64,000 bases of DNA, from NCBI RefSeq assembly GCF_028858725.1, contig NC_084790.1, positions 35,753,031 to 35,817,030 on the forward strand, given 5' to 3'. This document shows, piece by piece, positions 1-13,135 of this stretch. The notes under the pieces were generated by a model that did no database searches, had not been told where the DNA came from, and saw only the letters and a list, made by a program, of their open reading frames with translations. Each line of letters begins with the position of its first letter. Within the stretch, counting starts at the first letter, position 1. A program made the translations under genes and the position numbers. Source of the stretch: Colius striatus. Lineage: Eukaryota; Chordata; Aves; Coliiformes; Coliidae.

Positions 1-546
1 GTACCAGATAATCACAATAACCAACTCCTCAGGTATTCAGGTGTATGGGAGCCCTTGCATCTCCTGTTAAACAGCAACTACAAAATGGGGACAGATAATT
101 TTTATATGCAATTAACTTCCTCTTTTACCCTGCTTTACCCTTCGTACCCATTGCCCTGTCCCTTGAGTTCAGTAGCCCCCTTCACACTCCAGTGGTCCTT
201 CAAAGGATGTGGATTCTCCACATGAGGAATCGAAGTAACAGATGATTAAAGCTCAGTCTTAGCCATACTCATGATTAATTCATGACTAGCTATAAAGATG
301 CTGAGGTTGGGAAGAGAAGTGTACTGCTGTAGGAAAAAAAAAAAAAGTACTGTATGTTTCATTTCATTTGCTGCCAGAGAGCTCTGAGAGGTAGAAGAGA
401 CCATTCCTTACTACTTGTTTCATCCATACTTGTATGTACTGTAGCGGGTGACTGAAACAGGAAAGGGAAAAGAAACATTTCCTTTTAAGTGTAACTGCCA
501 GAATAGTTATCTAAAGTTATTGAATAATGAAAAGAGAACGTGCTTT

Positions 547-582
547 ATTATTGTTATTATTACTATTATTATTATTATATAC
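547..582. repeat. (TTA/ATT)n microsatellite
   Basis: An imperfect run of TTA, TTG and ATT triplets, ending in TATATA. It is a simple repeat with no coding content. Confidence 0.8.
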
Positions 583-1860
583 TTATATTTCTTTTGAGTC
601 TGGAAGCTCACCGGATATGAATGCTAATATTTGATTATTCAGCATATTGTAATGGGAAATGCTTAGAAGTGTATTTGCTAAGAATTCATGATCTCTCTGT
701 GCTATATACTCCTTTTGTTACAATTTTTTTAAGAAAACTATTTTTGTTAATGTAAAGTTAGTATTTCAGAGCAGAATTTTTAAACTTATTGCACTAAATA
801 CAAGCTCTGTACAAATAAATCATGCCTCAATAGTTTGATCGCTCCATTCAAGAAAAATCTTTTGAAACAGAAAAGCCTTCCTACAGAAGGTTTGTGATTG
901 AGTGGATAGGTGTGTCTAGGTGGAGAGATGCACAGCTCGTGTTGTCAAGGTTTAATAAGCAAGCAGTTATCTATACTTCCTTTCAGAAGATCAGGCTTTT
1001 AAATTGATGCAGAAAAGTCATACCAAGTAGTTAACCAGTGCTCTTACCTTTTGGCCATAGTAAAATATTTCACTTCTGCTTCTAGAAGTCATTTGATAAC
1101 TTACATTTGTTTGGTTTCCTTTGGGTAAGCTAGTTAAAAGGATTTTCTCTTTCATATCACGGAACCCAAGCTATACTAAATGTACGAAAACAAAAATGCA
1201 TACAGAAATGATAGCGTCTGGGGAGGCAGGGAGGCAGAATTATCCAGTCCTGACAGCACTTAGGCACTCATTTAAGTGAACTATCATTGGTAGCTCCACT
1301 GGCATCAGGAGGGTTAAGTGTGGCAGCTCTAAGTTGCACATCCATGTAAGTGCTAACTGGACTAGAGTTTCAACCTAGAGATTCAAACTGGAAAGGCCTC
1401 TCAGCGCCAGAGACCAGACTATCTAGAAGCAGCACTGGAGCAGTGGAGCAGAGGCATTCCTGCTCCAGTGTCTTAAGACAGCAGTGGCACTGAACACCAG
1501 TGTTTGTGCAGATCAGTGGGGGTTTAGCAAGGGAATTTTAAAAACTGGCTTAAACGAATCCTAGAAACTGGATTCCAAGGCAAAGAGACTTACCATGGAT
1601 CCAGTTGCTTCCAGAGAAACTAATTTCCATCTTGTGTGGAAGTTATTGGAGGTGCTTTGATGGAATCCGTGGATTCTGCTCATTTAGACAACAGATTTCT
1701 GCTGTGACCAATTGCGCAAGTTTGTGTTCTCTGCTCACTGGAAGTCCTTGGTGGGGGCTTTTCTCTGTAATTGCGACTGAGACTGCGGTTGGAAACAGAT
1801 TTTGTATTTTTGTATGACCTGACTGTGCGTCATTTTTATAGCAGTTTATCCTGTTTTAAA

Positions 1861-1866
1861 AATAAA
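1861..1866 (+). terminator. Candidate polyadenylation signal AATAAA
   Basis: AATAAA follows a T-rich stretch with TTTGTATTTTTGTATG and CATTTTTATAG and precedes a GT/T-rich sequence, as at genuine 3' ends. It could be the proximal site of the upstream gene. Confidence 0.35.
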
Positions 1867-4800
1867 TTTGTTTTATTGACATGGTGTTAAAAAGATACAG
1901 GCAACACTTTTGTATAGGTAGTTGTAACATTTAAGTGACAAACCTATATCATTACAGAGTTCTTAATAAAATTGTGTGTGCGCCATTCCTGAGTGTACAA
2001 CTGGCATGCAGAGCTTTTCAGCCATGCCGAGAAGGCATTCCACCCACACACAGACTTCCCAGTGGCCCTTAAAGCTTTTGAAAGCCCTTTGAAGTTCCCT
2101 TGCAGCCAAACTGAAAGCTGCACTCTTCCAAGGAGGTAAGCAGAAGACTGTTGTCTGAAGGGACAGCTTTTCAGGACAAGTTTAGACTCTGCTTTCCATC
2201 CCTGATGGGGATGGTGGAGTGGGAGAGCACTCAAGATGTGAAACCTTTGTTGGCAGCAGAGGTCCTGGGGTCTACCTGTTGTGATGGGCTAAATGTTTTC
2301 CAGCTGGTTTAAAGCCAGTGTATGGACTGCTTTGTGGGTAGCGGTTTAGGCTCTCCAGAGATTGACGTTGCACTGGGAGTAACACTGCAGGAGAAGCAGA
2401 TCAGAGAGCTGAGACAGAGAAATTCTCTCCTTGTTCAGAAGTCTACTGAACTACTCAAGTAGTTCTTGAGTACTGGAGATTCAGGCTAGACAATTTGGGT
2501 TTAAAGTTTAAGCCAACAGGATTGCTGGTTCCTGGCACTTGGTGTCTGCAGACTGTCTGTATCACAGCCTCCGATCTGCTAACTTTAAAAGGAAAAAAAT
2601 AATATTCTTTAAATTGTTTGATTTATCTCCACATTGTTTTTACTCTGTCATATTTGGATGTCATAGTGGCATGTCATCTTTATATTGCTTCTTCCAGTCC
2701 TAGGGAATTTCTTTGTTGTTATTCTTTTAGCTCTCATTTCTATATTGCTCTTTCAGCAAAGAAATGCCAAGTGGCAGCGTGTCACCTCCCCTTTACCCCA
2801 CCAATCTTACTCAGTACATGCCTTCTCACCTCCCCAAGGCAGTAACTTAGGGTGTCACCTGGGCTGGCCGGGAGCAGAAGGGAAGTAGGTGCTGAGCTGA
2901 AGTCCTGAAGAGGGATTTTTTTTTATAAGATCACTCCATCATTTTGCTGGCTGTAGTCAGTTGGGAGTGCAGTCCATCGTCTCTACAGGTCCAGTTAGGG
3001 CTTCTTTACAGCTAGACTAAACGTATGGTATGGCCAGCTTAGAACTGCATCTTCAACCTTCCAGTAGCTTGTGTTCATGCTCGCAGCTGCCAAAAACAGG
3101 ATGGGGTTTTACATGTGGCCTTAGCTTGGCATGGTAACTCAAGGACTTTTGGCATTAGGAAAGCAGATTGTTGAAGGCAGAATTTAAAGTGGAAAACCCA
3201 GATAGAAGTTGTGGTGGATTGATGCTGGCTGGCAGGTAAGCCCCTACACTGTTTCTTGCTCAGTCCTCCAGCAGGAGCAGAGAGAACACTGGAAGTAAAA
3301 AAGCATTGGGGGGAAAAAAAAAAAAGGACAATTCATTAAGGAAAAAAAACAACCACAACTGACCAACCAAGTGATGCAAAGGTAATCACTCACTGTCTCC
3401 CACCAGCAGATGAATGCTCAGCATCTTTGCACCTGCCCCTACTGCCCCCACACCAGTTTTATTGTTGAGTGCGGTGGTATAGGGTATTTCTTCAGTCTGT
3501 TCAGGTCAGTTGTCCTGGCTGTGTGCCCTCCCGCCTTTTTGCCCAACCCTAGCCTAATCTGCTGGAATGGCAGTGAGAGAGAAGGCATTGGCCCTGTGCA
3601 AGCACTGCTCAGCAGCAGGTAAAACCAATACTGGGTTAGCAACAGTTTTGGTTTCAAGTCTACAACACAGCACCATGTGGGCTGCTGTGATGAAAATCAA
3701 CTCCATCCCAGCCTAACCCAGTACACAGGTCCACTTACCCAAGAGTTAGTCCAAGACTTTCTCCCTGTGTTTCTGTACAGCACCTTCTCAGGGTGGTTTC
3801 TTCTTTCTGAAAGGGCTTTTTTTGTAGCAGGCAATTAGCCTGCTTCACGGTGCTCCCTTTCATGGAGGGAGCAGGGGATGCTAGCTCTTACTCTTTCAGC
3901 ACAAAATGGGGATATAAAGCAAAAATGAGCCCTTTCTGTATCAGTGTTCTGGCAATTGAGCAGCCAGTGTTGGAGACAACACATTCCATGTGCCCTCAGG
4001 GCATGCACTTTAGGGATTTGCTCTGAGTGGTTATGATGTATTCTATGAATGTATGTTATAGAGTCAGAGTAAAATGCATGTAGCAGACATATGCTTATCA
4101 TCACCATCCAGTGATCATTTCGTTCTGAGTGCATATTACATGCTATATTGGACATAGCACAGTCATTTTAAGAAACACCCTTAAGATTGAAAAGTAGATA
4201 CTTAACAGCATCCCTGGTTTTAAAATCATGGCTTTGCCTGTGCAGATACTGTTGACTAAATCTAAACATCACTAGTCCATTGTTTCTTGAGCAGCTTGTT
4301 TGTCACATCATCACTACAGAAATCCAATTTCATCATCTCTGTGGGAAAAAAAAAAAATCTTATGTTTCCTGAAATAAAAACCAACAAGACTTATTTGAAG
4401 TATCTCTTGCACTCAGCTTGTTTGTTGGAGTGATGGATGTTTACTCTGAATATTTCATTTTAAAATGCTTTTTCAGCTATTTTATCTCTGCTGTTATGTC
4501 CATCACATAACAACAGATTATAGAGACTAGTAAACTCGTATTTCTTGTGTTCTGTAGCAAATACTGTTCTCAAGGGTTTGTTGTGCTTCATTTGTTTGAG
4601 GTTTTTTTCTGTTATATTTAGAGAGATGAAAGAAGAGATAATACTTATCTCTTGTGATGTGGGTCATGTTTAAAGGGCAGAATTTCTGATCTGGGATGGA
4701 GCTGTGATGTGTCTTGCGATGTTTGCAAGCTGATGCAATCAAGCCAAAGCTCTTCAGAGACACTAGGATAATGAAAATATTTCTAGGGACAATAGGTAGC

Positions 4801-6097
4801 ATGAATCCATCTAAAAAATACCCATTTGGAGGCTAAACTACCTGGCGTTCATTTGACAGAGATTTGTTAAAACAGGACTGGGATAAACCTAGTGGCAAAT
4901 GCCATCAGATTCTACTCCCCTGTCTCACTGAAGCCAAGTCATCATTTGTGAATACGCTGACCAGAATTTGGCAGTCAAAGCTTTTGGTACTTTTCTATAG
5001 AAGAGTCGTGGCACTCCCCTTAGAACCAAAGTTTCAGGAATTCAGAGCAAAAGTACCAGCTGACTTTAGCAGAACAAGCCTGCTGTCAGTAGCTTTGAGG
5101 GCAGCCGTAGTCTCTCTGGTGCGTGATGGAAGGCATTGGCAGCTCAGGTGGCTGCGCTGCCTCAGGCACGCTGCCTCTCCCCACAGGCTCCAGAGAGGCT
5201 GTGTGAGATCAGGATGCTGATTTCTTCTGAAACCCAGCAGAAGCTGGGTGCAGATGGGAGTTCCCATGAAAGTCAGTGTCTGTGCTCCAGTGTTGATACT
5301 GGTTGGATCCCTCCCTGCTTGAACTGGAAAGGAACAGTATCTCTCATTAGAAAAACAGTGCTGCAGACAACGTGTCTCTTGGGGCAGTGAAGAAGGGAAA
5401 GACAGAAAGGTGGCTTTGTTTGTAATGCAGGCCAGAAGGCAGCTGCTGGAGGTGAGATGGAGCCATGGAGAGCAGGATTTCACAAGTAGTAAATACTCTG
5501 CAGGATCTTCACAGTAGTTAAGAAAAGTCATGTTCCAATTCACAGACATCTCACAGCAACATCCCCTGTGCCCTGCTTTTATTTTGCTCTGGAGCTCACG
5601 AGAGCAAGAAAGAAGGTGGAATCCTTTACCTGTAGAACGAAATTGTTTCTAAACAGTAGGGTCCTGTTGCTGACTATAGCAACTGCCCATCTTCCAAATG
5701 GATTTTAAAGGCTTGACAGTAATTGCATTGTCATAGTCCGTCAAAGCTTCACCTGGAAACAAATCTTTCATCCTCTTTCGCTCATATATCTAATAGGGCA
5801 ATCAAACCCCTGGACTGGCTTAGTGATGTACATTGAATCAAGATCAACCAACAAGTGCTCCTTTTTCCAGTGGAATGCCACCTCCTTTGGGAACAGGAAA
5901 AGTAAATGTGACACTGTTTGTTGTTGTCTTGAGAACTTGAAATGTTTTATACTGCAAGCTGTGAATGCAGGAAGAGAAGGGAAATTAACAGTGCTGATCT
6001 AATCTTAGATTTTCTGTATAAACTGACATTGTGCCAGGATACTGATGCAAAACTGTATTTTAGTCTAAGAAATGTATAGATTTTTTTAATGTATTAA

Positions 6098-6103
6098 AAT
6101 AAA
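6098..6103 (+). terminator. Candidate distal polyadenylation signal AATAAA
   Basis: AATAAA sits in an AT-rich segment after a T7 run and is followed by TTTTC/TTTTT. It is the last such signal before sequence character changes to more GC-rich intergenic DNA, so it is a candidate distal end of the upstream transcript. Confidence 0.4.
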
Positions 6104-6120
6104 GCTTTTCTTTTTAAGTA

Positions 6121-7600
6121 AGAAAGAAATTTCTCTTGTCTTCCTTGCAGGGTGCTAAGCCCAGCTGCTTGTCTTAGGAATACTGTCTCACTCCTTGGAA
6201 GCAAGCAGAGCCCATCCAAATCTTTGCTCCCTCTGTGCTTTGCTCTGTGCCTGCCCTTTAACCGAGTAGCTGCAGCAGTGCTGGGCATGGTGCCTTGGCT
6301 CTGTCAATGTCCTGGGGCTGGGAAAAGCCCTGTGATGCTCATGCTTTGCAGAGCCAGGCAGGTCAAATAGGGTTTTACAAACTAAAGGATTTGGGGTTTT
6401 TTTTTTTTTGCTATCGTCTCTCTAAGCTGCTCCTCAGCTTCCCTCCTTGGGATAGAAAGCTGCCCCTGTATGCCAATAGTTTCACCCACTGGTGAGCTCC
6501 TTGGCCTCCCTGGTACCTTAGGCTACAGGATGTAGGCGTTGAAAGGTCATTCCCACACAGCAGAGGCTGCTCTGCTCAGTGCTATGGAAACGAAGGTTGC
6601 CATCACTGATGCACACAGAGTCCCTTGCTGAGGCACAGATTGCAGGACTCTCAGGACTGCTAAGGCTCTCTAGAGCAGACTGGCTGATAGCCTTTGTTTT
6701 GCCTTAGAAGGACAGTTTAGGGGGAACACAGAGTAGAGGGATGATAATATGTTGTGGGCTATGCAAGCTGCTTGCCCAGTGCCACAGTTCTTGTGAGGCC
6801 AGCTGCTAGTTGGAGCTTGGTATGTGTTCCTTGACCCCAAAGCAGAGTCCCCTTTCTGCAGAGCTGTTCTAACAAGCCTGGATAGCTGAAGGTGGATGGT
6901 GAACAGAGGCAATTAGTAACAGCAGCCACATAATCTTACTATCTGAGGCACATGCAGTCACAAGGATTCCCCCTTCCATGGGCACAGCAGTCTTGCATTT
7001 GTATGAAGTGGCTTTACTGTATCCAGGAGCGACTGCCACTTCTGAACAGGAGGCTGAAGCCACTGTTGCAAGTTGTAGGATACAGTGAGGATGAAAAGGA
7101 CCCGGTGGCCCCTCACCTCTGCACACAGGCAGGGTCCCCTGCTGCCCACCCAGCCTTTTTGCTGTTCCTCTGAAAGTATGTTCCTTTGTCTTGGATTGTC
7201 TGTTTTGTGGTTTATTAAGGGTGAAGCTTCTTGGCTAGATGGGTTTAGTTGTGTGGAGCAACAAAGACTTTGGAGATGCCTTTCGTCATCAGAAGAGGTG
7301 TTTGGGGCAGGAGGCACAATGTATATAGGTTATGAAAACCCTGCCTGGTTTCCATAGGGTTTTGCCTGTGTCAGAACTGCAGAACAAGAGTTCTTTGGCT
7401 CTTCTCACCCTCTCCAGGAAGAGGATGAGTTCTGTTCCCCTGGCTCTGAAACAAAAGGTTTGTGGCTTCTACGGAGGTAAAAAGAAAAAAAAGAGGTGGG
7501 GAGATTAAAGATGGGGTGAGAGAAGCATGTGATGGGGGAACAGAATGGGAGACGAGACTTGAAGTGATGGGAAAACCTCTGTGCACAGGGATGGAGTGGA
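6121..7600. other. Intergenic sequence, no gene recognised
   Basis: Short ORFs occur in all frames, none with domain-like content or a convincing exon boundary pair. A T12 run lies near 6399-6410. I see no repeat family I can name. Confidence 0.5.
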
Positions 7601-7619
7601 CAAAAAAACATAGGAAGCT

Positions 7620-7960
7620 GTTCACAGGAGGGCGGACAGCCAGGACAGCCGGGCAGGGACCTGGAGACTGAGGACCACAACTCCAAAAGCTGGCTTCGCC
7701 TTTGCTGTTGTCCTTGCCCCAGCCCGTGCCGAGCTGCCGTGCATGCCCCACGTGCCGGCCTCAGGACTCACCGCAGCTTCCGCCGCAGCTCTGCTGTCGG
7801 AGGAGCGGCAGTCGAAGGAACAAACACTCCTGCCTGCTTGGGGGATGGGCAAACCAGCCCCTTCTCCCAGCTTGCCAGGCCGGATCCCGCATTCCTCTGC
7901 TCCAGTCTGCAATGGCCCCTTCCTTTCCTCCCACCGGGGGCCACTGAGGAGCTGACCCAG
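7620..7960 (-). promoter_or_regulatory. Small GC-rich island with a minus-strand splice donor
   Basis: This block is clearly richer in G+C and CpG than its flanks. On the minus strand a strong donor GCG|GTGAGT occurs, with the last exon base at 7772. Upstream of it on that strand lies GC-rich sequence that could be a first exon, so the block may be the start of an antisense transcript or lncRNA. An E-box CACGTG lies at 7749-7754. ORFs across the block (for example 7622-7912 minus) show no known domain. The transcript is inferred; only base composition and the donor are seen. Confidence 0.35.
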
Positions 7961-8624
7961 TTTTAGTCGCTGGTATTTAGATGTTTAATGAAGATTAGCT
8001 AGTGCCCAGGGAGAGATTATTTAGAATTTGTAATTACTATTTAAATTGTGAATGTGCAAAATGGATGGAGCTTGTGCTCCCACACACTGAGCACCTAAAA
8101 AAAAGTTGTTTTTTGGAGACCTACTGCCATAATCTCCATATTATGCTCAGTCGTTGTTTACTTGGGATATGCTAAAAGTCGAAGAAAACCCAGCACTGAG
8201 GCACATTTTCAGAGACCCTTGCTAGAGCAGTCAAAGCCAGTAATAAAGCCTGTGACAGAAGCTACTGAGTTGTTCTGTCTAGCTACCTCAGTTGAAAGTA
8301 ATCAAGTGGGAGACAAATAACAGTGATACAGACACAGACACCTGAGACGCATCCCTTTTCTGATGCTTAAGTCTCTAAAAACTCAATCCTCTGCTAGGAA
8401 ACCCCCTCTAGGCCTTCAGTGCAGCTTGGTAGCTCATTAGATACACAAAGTCATCCTGGCTTCCTTTCACTTAAGTCATCTGCAGATCTGATTCTGACAC
8501 TTCTGGTTTCAGTGAAGGGTTTCCCGGCACAGGATGTGTTTCAGTAACCCATGTGTTTCACTGTTGGGATTCATTGTCTTGGCTTTTCATAAGCAAAAGC
8601 ACTGAGTGGCAAGAACAATAATAA

Positions 8625-10976
8625 TTATGAGGTCTTCTACAGGCAGCTGGGAGCAGCCTCAAAATCACAGGCCCGGGTTCTCATGGGGGATTTCAACTAC
8701 CCAGACATCTGCTGGAAGGCCTACACAGCTAGTCACCTACGGTCCAGGAGGTTCCTTCAGCACATCCATGATAACTTCTTGATGCAAATGGTGGATGTGT
8801 CAACTAGGAAAGGAGCACTACTGGATCTTGTACTCACAAACAAGCAGGGTCTGGTTGAAGCGGTGAAGGTTGAGGGCAGCCTTGGCTGCAGTGACTGTGA
8901 GTTGGTGGAGTTCAGGATCATATGCAGTAGGTTCAGAACACCAAGCAGGATCACAGCCCTGGACTTTAGCAGGGCAAACTTTGGCCTTCTCAAGCTATTA
9001 CTAGGGGACAGGGTATTAGAGGATAAAGAGGCCCAAGATGATTGGTCTCTGTTCAAAGATCACTTTTTCCAGGCTCAGGAACAGAGCAACCCAGCAGGTA
9101 AGAAACCAAGCAAGGGAGCCAGGAGATCCACATAGTTAAACAGGGAACTGTTGGGAACACAGTTGTACCTTGCAAGGGAGGTCAAGGACAGCAAGAAATG
9201 TTTATTCAAATACATTGCAGCTAAAACTAACACTAGAGGCAATGTAGGCCCGCTGTTGAATGAGGCAGGTGCCCTGGTGACAGAGGATACAGAGAAGGCA
9301 GAGCTAATGAACACCTTCTTTGCCTCTCTCTGTACTGCTGGAGATTGTTCTCAGGAGCCCCAGACTCCAGAGGAAGTCAGGTTAAAGGAGGATTTTTGTT
9401 TGTTGGATGAGGACTAGGTTAAAGATCAGTTGAGCAATCTGAAGGTACATAAATCCATGGGCCTGATGGGATGCACCCACGGGTGCTGAGGGAGCTGGTG
9501 GAACTCATTGCTAAACCACTCTCTATCATCTTCAGTAAGTCATGGAGAACAGGAGAGGTGCCTGAGGGCTGGAGGAAAGTCACTCCAGTCTTCAAAAAGG
9601 GCAAGAAGAAGGAGCCAGGGAACTACAGACCAGTCAGCCTCACCTCCATCCCTGGAAAGGTGATGGAACAACTTATCCTGGGTGCTGTCTCCAGGCATTT
9701 AAAGGTCAAGAGAGTCATTGAGAGCAGTCAACGTGGCTTTACCAAGGAGAAGTCATGTTTGACCAATCTGATAGCCTTTTGTGAAGATGTAACCAGATGG
9801 CTAGATGGTGGTAGTGCAGTGGATGTGGATTATCTCAATTTCAGCAAAAACACTTGACATTATCTCACACAGCATCCTCATGGCAAAACTGAGACAGTGT
9901 GGGCTGGATGATCAATTAGTCAGGTGGATTGTTAAGTGGTTGAAGGGAAGAAGGCAGAGACATGTGATCAATGGAGCAGGGTCTAGTTGGAGGCCTGTAT
10001 CTAGTGGAGTCCCTCAGGAGTCGGTGCTGGGACTAGTACTGTTCAATATATTCATTAGTAATCTTAATGAGGGAACAGAAGGCACTATCAGCAACTCTGC
10101 TGATGATACTAAACTGGGGAGAGTGACTGACACAGCAGAAGGCTGTGCTGCCATCCAACAGGAGCTGGACAGGCTGGAGGTTTGGGCAGGGAGAAATCTA
10201 ATGAAATTCAACAAGGGCAAGTGTAGAGTCTTGCATGTGGGAAAGAATAACCCCATGTACCAGTACAGGCTGGGGAATGAATTGTTAAGAGAGTAGTGTA
10301 GGGAAAGGGACCTGGAGGTGCTGGTGGACAGCAGGATGAGCGTGAGCATGAGCCAGCAATGTGCCCTTGTGGCCAAGAAGGCCAATGACCTCCTCGAGTG
10401 TATTAGAAGGGGAGTGGTTAGAAGGTCTAGAGAGGTTCTCCTCCCCCTCTACTCTGTCCTCGTGAGACTGCATCTGGAATATTATGTCCAGTTCTCAGCC
10501 CCTCAGCTCAAGAAGGACAGGGAGCTGCTGGAGACAGTTCAGTGCAGGGCCACCAAGATGTTGGAGTGGAGCATCTCCCTTATGATGAAAGGCTGAGGGA
10601 GCTGGGGCTCTTTAGCTTGAAGGAGACTGAGGGGTGACCTCATTCATGTTTACAAATATGTAAAGGGTAGGTGTCAGGAGGATGGAGCCAGGCTGTTCTC
10701 AGTGATGTTCAATGACAGGACAAGGAGCAATGGGTATAAGCTGGAACATAAGAGGTTCCTAAGAAATACAAGCAAGAATTTCTTCACTGTGACGGTGACA
10801 AGGCACTGGAACAGGCTGCCCAGGTGGGTTGTGGAGTCCCCTTCTCTGTAGATATTCAAAACCCACCTGGTTGAGTTGCTGTGTGACCTACTCTAGGTGG
10901 CCTCCTTGGGCAGGGGGGTTGGACTAGATGATCTTTCAAAGTCCCTTCCAATCCACAAGATTCTATGATTCTGTGA
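8625..10976 (+). mobile_element. CR1 LINE, 5'-truncated, with ORF2 endonuclease C-terminus and reverse transcriptase remnants
   Basis: Translation in successive frames gives CR1 ORF2: endonuclease motif MGDFNYPDICW from 8683 with the LDLVLTN block after it, then the reverse transcriptase block NYRPVSLTSIPGKVMEQ near 9630-9680, the catalytic-loop remnant SADDTKLG near 10100, and the C-terminal block [12 protein letters not shown] near 10360. The 3' UTR has the GGTTGGACTAGATGATCT motif and ends in ATTCTATGATTCTGTGA at 10960-10976. Frameshifts and stops (for example TAG at 9133 and at 9415) show it is dead. The 5' part of ORF2 and all of ORF1 are missing, the usual 5' truncation of CR1. Confidence 0.95.
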
Positions 10977-11129
10977 CACTCCTTAGAAATGGGCTTCAGA
11001 AAAGTTCAGAGGGGACCCAATACCATTATCCATACCTTGCTTGTTGGAGGGATGGCAGTAGCACATTTCTTTGCAGGGTGAGTATTTGTGCTCCCTCTAG
11101 CAGTTACAGCTACTCTGGATGAATACAAC

Positions 11130-11160
11130 CACTGCTGTTGCTGCTGTTGTTGCTGCTGGC
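11130..11160. repeat. (CTG)n-like trinucleotide repeat
   Basis: An imperfect run of CTG and TTG triplets, just downstream of the CR1 copy. On the minus strand it reads as glutamine codons, but that ORF has no other support. Confidence 0.85.
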
Positions 11161-12900
11161 AATTAAAAATAATTAGGTCATCTTTGTCTACAATTAAGCA
11201 TTTACATGGAGATATCTGGGAAAACTGTATGAACACAGATGGGCCTCTGCAGTCTGAGGATCACTGGATTTGCTGCAGAAGGAGCTTCAGGAGAGACCCT
11301 CCTTTGGGTGTCTGACTTTTGCAAGGGGGCAAAGCTGTCCATGCTGTCTGTTCGGGTAGGAAAAAAACATTAGGAATGTCTGTTAAGAAGTGATGCACCA
11401 CTGCAGGCCAGAACACACAGCATTGTGCAGTGATAACAATAACACAGCAGTCATCAGTACTGAGGATATATATGCAGATATACCCATGGTGTGTTTGTGT
11501 GGGTTACCTAGCAGAAACTATTAAAACAATAAGCAATTCACAGTGAAGTAGCCTATTCAGTTAAAAAACACCAAAACAAGACAGGAGCTGCTCCTTAGCT
11601 GAAGGGGGATGGGGGGCAGTTGTATTAAAAAAGCCCAGACAAATGGAAAATTTGCATTTCTTCTGGATGAGAGCTGCTGACTCATGCAGCCTAAGGGCAT
11701 AGCTTAGTACAAGGCATGCACAGCACCATGAGCCTAAACAGCAACAGCTTCATCTGCTATGCTGTTCCTTCCTTTGCAGTCACAATAACGAAATCCAAGG
11801 GAAATCAGAAGTATTCTGACCGCAGATCCCATCAGCTAACCATTGTAATTTGGCCACACATCCACAGACTAGCAAGCACAATTAGCTAAGATTGGTGCTT
11901 CGTCATTGCCCCATTTTAAGCAGGCTGCTGATGGAGTAGTTTTGACACTAGAATAGCATCCCTGGAAACGCATACGCCCTGAAACTTGTTGTATGTTTGA
12001 CTCCACAATGTTACCAAGAAGCCAGCAAATGATTCTCATTACAGGTTGTCACCCAGAGGAATTTCTCTGCAGAACATTGTGCTTAGGGCTGATGAGCAAA
12101 TGTCTGTGTTGTCCCCTTCCCTCAAGCACACCCAGAAGTGCATGGTTACAAATGCTAACAGCCAGGGTTTGGGGCTGCCCACAGCTCCCCCCATGGACCT
12201 CAGCTGGGAGAAGTGCTGCTGCCAGCCAGCTGCAACATCCCCCATAAATAAATAACTCCATTTGCTTCAGCTCAGCCTATTTTGAGCTCTGTTTATTCCT
12301 CTAGGGAACTATAGGCTTGGTCTTTCCCCTGTGCATGAAAGTCAGGAAACTGAACCAGTGATGCCCATTTCACTGCAGACTATTACAGCGAGCTCCTAGA
12401 AAATGGAGCTTGCTAGGGCTGCTGGATCTCACCAGCAACTCATTGGGGAATCTGATTTAATACCCTGGTGATGTGCAACTGCTTCCCATGGCATGCATGG
12501 ATGCAGAGCATGCCCTGGGTTCAAAAGTCGCTCTGCAAAGGTGCTTGCACTGTCCCCACTGGATGCAGTGTGCAGCTCTCTGAAAGGAAATTGCAACATT
12601 TTCTTTTTCTCCTCTAATTTCTCCTGTGATAGTGAACTGCTATCTAATTTGTAGCTAATCTTGGTGTCTAGCAAGCTGGCAAAGAGCAGTTTGTTTCCTG
12701 AGTGCCTGTGGTGTGAAATCTTTCAGTCTTCAAAGACACATGCTGGGGCAGCCGCAGCTAGGACAGCCCTCTCTGAGGTGAGCCAGCATGCTGCTGCTAG
12801 GTGTGAGGCTTCCTTCCAGCCAGCCTCCAGCTTGAGTGCTCCCTCAGCCTGCCCCAAGTGACAGGGCTGCTGCACTGTTAGCTGCCCTGTCAGATAAAGG
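11161..12900. other. Intergenic sequence, no gene recognised
   Basis: No repeat family, RNA gene or exon could be named. Scattered short ORFs look like chance openings. Confidence 0.45.
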
Positions 12901-13135
12901 GCTGCTGCCAGCTCTATAGATAGCCTTCTGACAGAGGTTAAGGGCCTGTCCCCTCTCCTGTGATGCTCAGGGTGGCTGGTGTCAGTCTTTGCCTTGCCAT
13001 GGCCCATGGCCCAAGCAAGCAGCTGGTGTGATTGCAGTGCTGGCACTACTGGCCTATGGGCACTGTGGGCAGTGCAAACAGATAAGAAGCTGGCCTCTCA
13101 ACTGGCCCGGCCCAGAGTCAGGAGATGGAAATGCC

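Larger units (their letters stand above)
1..6120 (+). other. Noncoding stretch, probable 3' UTR or flank of an upstream gene (SLC44A1 by synteny)
   Basis: No exon with family-like coding content is visible. The text is AT-rich, with T- and A-runs and a TTA/ATT microsatellite near 547-580. Polyadenylation signals AATAAA lie at 1861-1866 and 6098-6103, each preceded by T-rich sequence typical of avian 3' ends. In human the gene upstream of FSD1L on the same strand is SLC44A1 (choline transporter), which has a long 3' UTR, so the window may begin inside its last exon. That assignment is inference from gene order; no SLC44A1 codon is seen. The alternative is plain intergenic DNA. Confidence 0.35.

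Noticed and set aside
8683-9135. A 150-codon ORF with an endonuclease-like MGDFN motif that could look like a host gene.
   Set aside because: It is CR1 ORF2 endonuclease, followed by reverse transcriptase text and a CR1 tail.
11006-11236. A minus-strand ORF with a polyglutamine run.
   Set aside because: The run comes from the CTG microsatellite; the rest has no coding signal, and its start overlaps low-complexity and CR1-flanking sequence.
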